From contig CAVSJR010000003.1 in the NCBI GenBank assembly GCA_963728285.1, positions 62,001-126,000 on the forward strand: a DNA stretch of 64,000 bases, in the 5' to 3' direction. This DNA is from CAVSJR01 sp963728285. GTDB lineage: Bacteria > Actinomycetota > UBA4738 > HRBIN12. Each line of letters begins with the position of its first letter. Position 1 is the stretch's first letter. The position numbers were made by a program, and so were the translations under genes. Shown in pieces: positions 58,251-64,000 of the stretch. The notes beneath the pieces were generated by a model. The model was not told the DNA's origin, made no database searches, and was given only the letters and a program-made list of their open reading frames with translations.

Positions 58251-58574
58251 ATGCCGCTCGTGCGAGTCTGTGGCGTCGACGACGTCCCCGTCGGCGAGGC
58301 GAGGCGCTTCCAGGTCGGCGACAGGCTCATCGCTGTCGCAAATCTCGGCGAGGATGGGTTCCGTGCGATCGACGCCGTCTGTTCGCACGCCTACTACTTC
58401 CTCGACGAGGGAGAGGTCGACGTCGAGGACGAGACCATCGAGTGTCCGAAACACGGCTCGACGTTCGATCTGAACACCGGGCGGCCGACGACCCTGCCGG
58501 CGACCGTGCCGGTCGAGGCCTATACCGTGAAGGTTGAGGGTGACGATGTGCTGATCGAGGTGAACGATGGCTGA
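58251..58574 (+). CDS. Rieske-type ferredoxin of the suf operon
   Basis: A 107-residue Rieske [2Fe-2S] protein. The cluster ligands are CSHAYYF (Cys, His) and CPKHGSTFD (Cys, His), with the fold of the ferredoxin subunit of non-heme iron oxygenases. It sits 5 bases after sufD and overlaps sufC by 8 bases, a position kept in many Actinobacteria. No oxygenase is nearby, so it probably supplies electrons for cluster assembly; that is inferred. Confidence 0.94.
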   Translation: MPLVRVCGVDDVPVGEARRFQVGDRLIAVANLGEDGFRAIDAVCSHAYYFLDEGEVDVEDETIECPKHGSTFDLNTGRPTTLPATVPVEAYTVKVEGDDVLIEVNDG

Positions 58575-59359
58575 CGACACCAACGCTGCGACGCTCGAGA
58601 TCCGCGGCCTTCACGCGGAGGTCGAGGGCAAGGAGATCCTGAAGGGCATCGACCTCGTCGTGCGACAGGACGAGACGCAACGCGCTCATGGGCCCCAACG
58701 GATCGGGCAAGTCGACGCTCTCGAACGTGATCATGGGACGCCCCGGCTACACGGCGACGGCGGGCGAGGTGCTCTTCCGCGGCGAGAACGTCCTGCGGCT
58801 CACGGCGGACCAGCGAGCCCAGCGAGGGTTGTTCCTCGCGATGCAATACCCGGTGGAGGTGCCGGGGGTCTCGGTCGTGAACTTCCTGCGGACCGCGTAC
58901 CAGGCCATGAAGGGCGAGCAGGTGAGCGCCCTGGCGTTTCGCAAGCACATGAAGGAGAAGATGGCGCTGCTCGGCATCGAGGACGCGATGGTGAATCGCT
59001 ACGTCAATCAGGGATTCTCCGGCGGGGAGAAGAAGCGAAACGAGATCCTCCAGCTTGCCGTGCTCGAGCCGGAGATCGCCATCCTCGACGAGACCGACTC
59101 GGGGCTCGACATCGATTCGCTGAAGCTGGTGGCCCAGGGCGTGGCCCAGCTCGTCGGGCCGGATCTCGGCGTGCTGCTGATCACCCACTATCAGCGCATC
59201 CTTCGCTACATCGAGCCCGATCACGTCCACGTCATGATCAACGGTCGTATCGTGAGGTCGGGCGGCATGGAACTGGCCACCGAGCTGGAGGAGAAGGGCT
59301 ACGAGGGGATCCGATCGGAGCTCGGCATCGAGCAGCCGGTCGGAGCGCCCTCCGAGTAG
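58567..59359 (+). CDS. sufC: SUF ATPase SufC (one frameshift)
   Basis: The ABC-type ATPase of SufBC2D, 263 residues when corrected. Walker A GPNGSGKSTLSNVIMG, Q-loop LAMQYPVEVPGVS, signature FSGGEKKRNEI, Walker B AILDETDSGLD and the switch His in LLITHYQRILRY are all present. An inserted A at about 58681 (ACGCAACGCG for ACGCACGCG) breaks the frame just before Walker A; without it the sequence reads ETHALMGPNGSGKST. In an otherwise intact essential operon this is almost surely a sequence error. Confidence 0.94.
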
Positions 59360-59372
59360 GGAGGCGCGGGCG

Positions 59373-60629
59373 ATGTCGCTGATCGAGCAGGAACGCGGAC
59401 GCGGTGCGCTCGACGTCGCGCGCATCCGCAAGGATTTCCCGATCCTGTCCCGTGAGTTCGGCGGGCGACCCCTCGTGTACCTCGACAGCGCGAACACCAC
59501 GCAGCGGCCGCAGCAGGTCATCGACGTCGAGCGGGAGTTCTACGAACGACACAACGCCAACGCCCATCGGGCCGTCTACACGCTCGGGGAGGAGGCGACG
59601 GAGCTCTTCGAGGGCGCCAGGTCGCGAATCGCAGGATTCCTGGGTGCCGCCACGCCGGAATCGATCGTCTTCAATCGCGGGACCACCGAATCGATCAACC
59701 TCGTCGCCCACGCATGGGGTCGCCGATACCTGCGCGAGGGGGACGAGATCCTCCTCACGGAGATGGAGCATCATTCCGACATCGTCCCCTGGCAGCTCTG
59801 CGCGCGCGACACGGGGGCGGCCCTGAGGTACATCCCGCTGACCGACGACGGCCTGCTGGACCTGTCGGGGTTGGAAGCGCTGCTGACGGAGCGCACGAAG
59901 ATCCTCGCCGTCACCGGGATGTCGAACTCCCTCGGAACGCTGCCGCCGCTGCGCCACCTCATCGACGCCGCGCACGCCGTCGGGGCCGTGGTCCTCGTCG
60001 ACGGGGCGCAGCTCGTTCCCCACCGCCCCGTCGACGTCGCCGAGCTGGACTGCGACTTCCTCGCGTTCAGCGGGCACAAGATGCTCGGCCCGACGGCCTC
60101 CGGCGGGCTGTACGCCAAGCGCGAGCTCCTCGAGGAGATGGATCCGTTCCTCGGCGGGGGCGAGATGATCCGCGAGGTCTACCACGACCACTCGACGTGG
60201 AACGCGGTCCCCTACAAGTTCGAGGCCGGCACCATGAACGTCGCCCAGGAGGTGGCGCTCGGCGCCGCCGTCGACTACCTCGAGGCGCTGGGGATGGACG
60301 CCGTGCGGGCACACGAGGAGGAGATCACCTCGTACGCGATCGACCGGCTGCGGGACGCCGGAGCCAGGATCTTCGGCCCGACCGACCCGGGCATTCGCGG
60401 GGGGGCGGTGTCGTTCTGGTACAAGGATGTTCACCCCCACGACCTCGCCACCATCGTCAACGAGGACGCGATCGCGATCCGCGCCGGCCATCACTGCAAC
60501 CAGCTGGTGATGCGCCGCTACGGCGTGCCCGCCACGGCCCGGGCCTCCTTCTACCTGTACAACACGAAGGACGAGGTCGATGCGCTGATCGACTCGCTGG
60601 CGAAGGCAGAGGGCGTCTTCAACTTCTAA
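59373..60629 (+). CDS. sufS: Cysteine desulfurase SufS
   Basis: A 418-residue type II PLP-dependent desulfurase that supplies sulfur from cysteine. YLDSANTTQRPQQVID, NRGTTESINLVAHAWG, EMEHHSDIVPWQLCA, the PLP Lys in FSGHKMLGPTASGGLY and the active Cys in RAGHHCNQLVMRRYGV identify it. It follows sufC by 13 bases and is followed by sufU, its usual sulfur acceptor. Confidence 0.96.
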   Translation: MSLIEQERGRGALDVARIRKDFPILSREFGGRPLVYLDSANTTQRPQQVIDVEREFYERHNANAHRAVYTLGEEATELFEGARSRIAGFLGAATPESIVFNRGTTESINLVAHAWGRRYLREGDEILLTEMEHHSDIVPWQLCARDTGAALRYIPLTDDGLLDLSGLEALLTERTKILAVTGMSNSLGTLPPLRHLIDAAHAVGAVVLVDGAQLVPHRPVDVAELDCDFLAFSGHKMLGPTASGGLYAKRELLEEMDPFLGGGEMIREVYHDHSTWNAVPYKFEAGTMNVAQEVALGAAVDYLEALGMDAVRAHEEEITSYAIDRLRDAGARIFGPTDPGIRGGAVSFWYKDVHPHDLATIVNEDAIAIRAGHHCNQLVMRRYGVPATARASFYLYNTKDEVDALIDSLAKAEGVFNF

Positions 60630-60662
60630 GCTGATGGCCTGACCGGCCGACGGGGGGACCCT

Positions 60663-61121
60663 GTGGCACTCGACGACATCTACAAGGAAGTCATCCTCGA
60701 CCACTACAAGAACCCGCGAAACAAGCGCGAGCTGCCCGACGCGCAGCTCTCGTGCTCCCAGAACAATCCGCTCTGCGGCGACGAGATCACCGTGTTCGTG
60801 AACGAGAAGGAGGGCCAGATCGCGGAGGTGGCGTTCCAGGGCGCGGGGTGCTCCATCTCGCAGAGCTCCGCCTCGATGATGACCGAGGCCGTCCAGGGCC
60901 GTCCGGTCGACGAGGCGAGGGCGCTGGCGGACGACTTCCGCGGCATGATGGGCGGCGGGGTGGAGCCGGACGAGGACGAGTTCGGCGACCTGATCGCCCT
61001 CAAGGGCGTGGTGAAGTACCCCATCCGCATCAAGTGTGCCGTCCTCGCCTGGGACGTGCTCCAGGAGGCGCTGGACGGCGCCGAGGGGTCGGCCGCGGGC
61101 TCGGCTCCGCACGCGGTCTAG
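60663..61121 (+). CDS. sufU: SufU, zinc-dependent sulfur acceptor
   Basis: A 152-residue SufU/IscU-like protein. The zinc and sulfur ligands are Cys in NNPLCGDEIT, GAGCSISQSS and RIKCAVLAWD, and the roughly 18-residue insert between the second and third Cys (GMMGGGVEPDEDEFGDLIAL) marks SufU and not IscU. GTG start at 60663. It accepts the persulfide from SufS. Confidence 0.95.
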   Translation: MALDDIYKEVILDHYKNPRNKRELPDAQLSCSQNNPLCGDEITVFVNEKEGQIAEVAFQGAGCSISQSSASMMTEAVQGRPVDEARALADDFRGMMGGGVEPDEDEFGDLIALKGVVKYPIRIKCAVLAWDVLQEALDGAEGSAAGSAPHAV

Positions 61122-61181
61122 CGCGGGCGCGACGGTGGAGGAGGCGGGGGCCGGGTACGCCGCGGGTCCGCCGGGGAGGCC

Positions 61182-61634
61182 ATGAGGGCCCGCGCGAAGC
61201 CTCATCGCCTTCGACCGGTGACGAGGGCGCTCCTGTGGTATCCCGCCGTCTGCGTCGTCATCGCCGCGGCGTTCGCGGTGGTGGTCTGGACCGATTGCGG
61301 ATCCCTGAAGGCCGTCGGGAGGTGCCGGTCGGAGATCGCGGGCGAGACGGCCTGGGTCTTCGGGATCGTGCTCGTGATCGGATGGGCGGTGCTCGGCGTG
61401 CTCTGGCTCGTGACCTATCCGATCGCCGCCATGCGAACGCGGGGGATCGCCGAGGGGTTCGGGCCGGCCGGCCCCCGCTCGAATCCGACGCCGGGCCCGG
61501 CGGGGGAGGAGCGCGGCGCCGAATCGAGCCGTCGTCCGTCGCCGGCGCAGGCCGAGGAGCGGGGCGCCGCGGACCCGGTCCGGCCGGCGCGGGCCGCACG
61601 TCACGACTCGCCGGGGGCCCGCCACCAGGGCTAG
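61182..61634 (+). CDS. Small two-helix membrane protein, unknown function
   Basis: I do not recognise this 150-residue protein. Two membrane helices are clear: ALLWYPAVCVVIAAAFAVVV and WVFGIVLVIGWAVLGVLWLV, joined by a loop with two cysteines (DCGSLKAVGRC) that could form a disulfide outside. The last 65 residues are a Pro/Arg/Glu-rich disordered tail. GGGGAGG lies 5 bases before the ATG. It lies after sufU in the same direction, but with its own ribosome site. Confidence 0.7.
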   Translation: MRARAKPHRLRPVTRALLWYPAVCVVIAAAFAVVVWTDCGSLKAVGRCRSEIAGETAWVFGIVLVIGWAVLGVLWLVTYPIAAMRTRGIAEGFGPAGPRSNPTPGPAGEERGAESSRRPSPAQAEERGAADPVRPARAARHDSPGARHQG

Positions 61635-61716
61635 GTGCCGGCCGCCGTCCTCGCGGCCGTCGCCGGCGCGAGCTCGTCCGAACGCGACGCCGGCCCGGCG
61701 GGCGGGGGAACGCCGG

Positions 61717-61722
61717 TAGCAT
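61717..61722 (+). promoter_or_regulatory. -10 box (TAGCAT), leaderless type, for the GNAT-like gene
   Basis: TAGCAT ends 7 bases before the ATG at 61730. Confidence 0.45.
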
Positions 61723-61729
61723 GCTGAGC

Positions 61730-62863
61730 ATGTTCCCGCGCGAGAACGAGGCCGGCGCTCGGATGTTCGCGCTTCGTCGCCCTCGCCGCGTCGAGGACCG
61801 GCGGCGGCCGATCGTGGCCCACCCTCACGACGCATCGCCACTCCGTCGTCGTCCCGGATCGCTGAGCGGGATGCGGATCACGTTCTCCGACGACGGTCGC
61901 GACTTCCATCGCCGGGACTGGACCGAGCTCGTCCTCGCGGATCCGAACGGGACGTTCTTCCACACCCCCGCGTACCTCAAGCTCTACTGGGAGGAGTTCG
62001 GTGCGCAGCCGGAGCACCTGCAGCTGGCGTTCGCCGAGGACGGTGACGGGGCCCAGGTCGGGGCCGTCGCGTTCGAGCGCGTCGGCGAGACCCTGCGGTT
62101 CCTCGGCGGAACGGAGGTCACCGACTACCTCGGTCCCGTCGCCCGCGACGGCGGCCAGGGGGCGGTCGCCAAGGAGCTGTTCGCGGCCCTCGACCGCCGG
62201 GACGACTGGAGCGACGCGGACCTTCGGGGCCTGCCCGAGGACGGCGCGTGGCTCGGCCTCCTGCGCGACGCCGCGAGCGCCCAGGGGTTCTCGGTCGAGG
62301 TGACCGACGATCAGAACGGCGTCGCGCCGTTCCTGCCGCTCCCCGGTTCGTGGGACGAGTACCTGGCGGACCTTCCGTCCAAGCTCCGTCACGAGATCAA
62401 GCGCAAGGCCCGCAAGCTCGAGGCCGAGGGGGGCCCGTACCGCGTCGTCCGCGCGACGGAGGAATCCCTCGTCGGCGACCTCGACAGGTTCGTCGAGCTC
62501 CATCGTTCCAGCGAGGGGCCGAAGGGCGTGTTCATGCAGCCGGGCATGGAGATCTTCTTTCGCCGCCTGGCGGAGGAGTTCCTCCCCTCGAACGTCTTCC
62601 GGCTGAACTTCATCGAGATCGGCGGGAGCAAGGTCGCGGGGACCATCGGGTTCGAGTTCGCCGGCCGGTTCTACCTCTACAACTCGGCCTTCGACCACGA
62701 ATGGCGGGGGCTGAGCCCCGGGATGGTCCTGGTCGCCGAGGACATCCGCGAGGCCATCGAGGACGGGTGCGCCGCCTTCGACCTTCTGAAGGGCGACTAC
62801 CAGTACAAGTACCGGTTCGGGGCCTCGCCCCGGGCGATCAAGCGGCTGCTCGTGACCCGCTGA
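61730..62863 (+). CDS. GNAT/FemAB-like acetyltransferase (BioF2 type)
   Basis: A protein of up to 377 residues with the double-GNAT fold of the FemAB/PF13480 group. Typical segments: PNGTFFHTPAYLKLYWEEFG, LRHEIKRKARKLEAEGG, FRLNFIEIGGSKVAGTIGFE, YLYNSAFDHEWRGLSPGMVL and FDLLKGDYQYKYRFG. Relatives transfer amino acids or acyl groups in cell-wall, capsule or mycolyl-like glycan synthesis. Start: ATG 61730 fits the leaderless promoter; ATG 61872 (MRITFSDD) fits homology better and would drop an Arg-rich 47-residue lead. Substrate unknown. Confidence 0.85.
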   Translation: MFPRENEAGARMFALRRPRRVEDRRRPIVAHPHDASPLRRRPGSLSGMRITFSDDGRDFHRRDWTELVLADPNGTFFHTPAYLKLYWEEFGAQPEHLQLAFAEDGDGAQVGAVAFERVGETLRFLGGTEVTDYLGPVARDGGQGAVAKELFAALDRRDDWSDADLRGLPEDGAWLGLLRDAASAQGFSVEVTDDQNGVAPFLPLPGSWDEYLADLPSKLRHEIKRKARKLEAEGGPYRVVRATEESLVGDLDRFVELHRSSEGPKGVFMQPGMEIFFRRLAEEFLPSNVFRLNFIEIGGSKVAGTIGFEFAGRFYLYNSAFDHEWRGLSPGMVLVAEDIREAIEDGCAAFDLLKGDYQYKYRFGASPRAIKRLLVTR

Positions 62864-62872
62864 CGGCCGGCG

Positions 62873-63704
62873 TCACGGATAGGCGCGGATGTGCTCCAGG
62901 ATCGCGTCGCCCAGCCCCTCGTCGCCGCCGATCACCAGGCTGCCCTCGTCCAGCGCCGCCTCGGCCGGGAGCCGCCTGCCGGCGATCTTCGCGAACACGA
63001 GGCCGCGGCCCTCGATGAAGGCGTCCGGCTTGCGGTCCTCGTCCGGGAGCTCCCCGGCTCCGAGGCCCCACCGCCAGCTCCCCGCGCCGGCGCCCTCGAG
63101 GTCCACCCGGACGCTCCTTCCACGAGCGTTGATGCCCGCGCGCCCGAGCGACCAGGGGAGCATCCTGATCGCGAGGTCGTTGGTGAGGTAGATCGGCCAG
63201 TGCTCGAGCCTGATCCCCAGGCCCGGCGCCGGCGCGGATGTCGTCCCCGTGGAGCCACCACTCGACCACCCGCGACTGGATCAGGTAGGGGACGCCGATC
63301 TCGCCCGCCATCCAGTTCACGCGGCGCGTGCTCCACTCCTCCTCGGTCAGGTCGGCGGCTCGCTCGAGCAGCAGATCGGCGGCCCGGCCCCAGTGGGTCA
63401 GGACGTCTCGATAGGGGAGGCCCGACCTCCGGTTCACGACGATCGAGTTGTAGGCGTCGATCGAGAACGGCTCGTCCCCGAGGCCCTCGCGGTAGTCGTC
63501 GAGCTCCTCCGCCCGCTCGCCGGCGAGCAGCTGGGCGGCGGAGTACTCGTGCGAGGCGAGATGGGCCATCACGTCCCGGTTCCACCATCCGTCGCAGGCG
63601 CTCGGCGCCTCCCAGGAGTCCGGCGGCGCGAACTGGATCGTCCGGCCCAGGCCCTCCCGCTCGGCCCGGGCGGCGCCGATCAGCTGCGTTCGAGGCAGGC
63701 TCAC
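62873..63704 (-). CDS. Maleylpyruvate isomerase-like (MDMPI/DinB) protein (one frameshift)
   Basis: About 276 residues. The N-terminal DinB-like metal domain has the pattern WNRDVMAHLASHEYSAAQL, and a second His lies in VEWWLHGDDIRAG; the C-terminal half matches the MDMPI C-domain (IRLEHWPIYLTNDLAIRMLP, GEGRGLVFAKIAGR-like region). This family uses mycothiol in Actinobacteria. One extra G near 63225 shifts the frame. GTG start at 63704 with AAGGA upstream. It is convergent with the GNAT-like gene and divergent from glycerate kinase. Confidence 0.82.
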
Positions 63705-63773
63705 GTCCTTGCGTTCCCTCCGTTCGCGATCCGTCGCCGAGCGGGCGATTACCGCCCTCGCCGGGGCGGATTG

Positions 63774-63779
63774 TACCCT
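63774..63779 (+). promoter_or_regulatory. -10 box (TACCCT), leaderless type, for glycerate kinase
   Basis: TACCCT ends 6 bases before the ATG at 63786. Confidence 0.5.
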
Positions 63780-63785
63780 CGGCTC

Positions 63786-64000
63786 ATGCGCGTCCTGGTG
63801 GCTCCGGACAAGTTCCGGGGGACGCTGACGGCCACCGAGGCCGCCCATGCGATCCGGCGGGGGTGGCTGCGAACCCGGCCCCGGGACTCGGTGGAGGCCG
63901 TCCCGATGGCCGACGGGGGCGAGGGGACGCTCGAGGCGCTGGTCTCCGCCCTCAAGGGTGAGATCGCCGGCGCGACGGTCTCGGGTCCGCTCGGGGACCC
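63786..64000 (+). CDS. Glycerate kinase, N-terminal part (cut by window edge)
   Basis: Only the first 71 codons are in the window. APDKFRGTLTATEAAHAIRR followed by VEAVPMADGGEGTLEAL are the strongly conserved first motifs of the GlxK/GarK glycerate kinase family (PF02595), which phosphorylates glycerate with ATP. The ATG is supported by the -10 box 6 bases upstream. The rest lies beyond the right edge. Confidence 0.9.
   Translation, partial: MRVLVAPDKFRGTLTATEAAHAIRRGWLRTRPRDSVEAVPMADGGEGTLEALVSALKGEIAGATVSGPLGD

Overview
The window is a high-GC (close to 70% by eye) chromosomal segment from an aerobic, uncultured-type member of the Actinomycetota. The clues are an F420-dependent luciferase-like oxidoreductase, a DUF222-HNH protein, a mycothiol-type maleylpyruvate isomerase-like protein, a radical SAM protein of the Rv2578c kind, actinobacterial SOS boxes, a SUF operon carrying a Rieske ferredoxin, and many starts that lie 6-9 bases behind a TANNNT box (leaderless transcripts). 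SURF1 and pyruvate-dehydrogenase genes point to respiration. I cannot assign a class or genus from sequence reading alone. No tRNA, CRISPR array, insertion sequence or prophage was seen.

Layout. 1-9 kb: SURF1 (cut by the left edge), F420 oxidoreductase, two secreted delta-60-type propeller proteins around an SDR, a uracil/thymine-mismatch glycosylase and two exported phosphoesterases. 10.8-14.8 kb: a very large cyclase/AAA/TPR regulator. 14.7-18.2 kb: two tandem paralogous secreted DUF11 proteins with duplicated promoters. 18.3-26.7 kb: DNA and RNA maintenance (Tag glycosylase, Lhr helicase, metallo-hydrolase, SOS-controlled radical SAM protein, zinc-ribbon protein, RNase HI, RNase P RNA). 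26.7-33.4 kb: LipA, a multi-PAS histidine kinase and an E1 alpha/beta pair. 33.5-37.3 kb: SOS-controlled DUF222-HNH gene, then the copper pair csoR-copA. 37.4-39.7 kb: DinB-like protein, CnoX-like thioredoxin and a methyltransferase. 39.7-46.7 kb: the operon E3-E1alpha-E1beta-E2-LipB, with divergent gcvT. 46.7-49.5 kb: lipoprotein, a receiver-kinase and a NarL-type regulator. 49.6-64 kb: SufT-like factor, sulfurtransferase behind a possible cysteine-sensing leader, flippase-like protein, Ppx/GppA, two PAP2 phosphatases, sufB-sufD-Rieske-sufC-sufS-sufU, a membrane protein, a GNAT-type protein, an MDMPI-like protein and the start of glycerate kinase.

How it fits together. LipA, LipB, E2, E3 and two E1 pairs form a lipoate-dependent oxo-acid dehydrogenase system. 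LipA needs Fe-S clusters from the SUF machinery, to which the DUF59 protein and the sulfurtransferase also relate. Tag, Lhr, Mug, the radical SAM protein and the DUF222 protein are DNA-damage functions, two of them with textbook LexA boxes lying between -35 and -10.

Quality. At least fourteen genes, including sufC, lipA and the E2 gene, carry frameshifts, and every one I could resolve is a net +1 base. That is best read as insertion errors in the assembly, not decay. Genes are given here as full spans across these errors, so the joined spans will not translate without correction.
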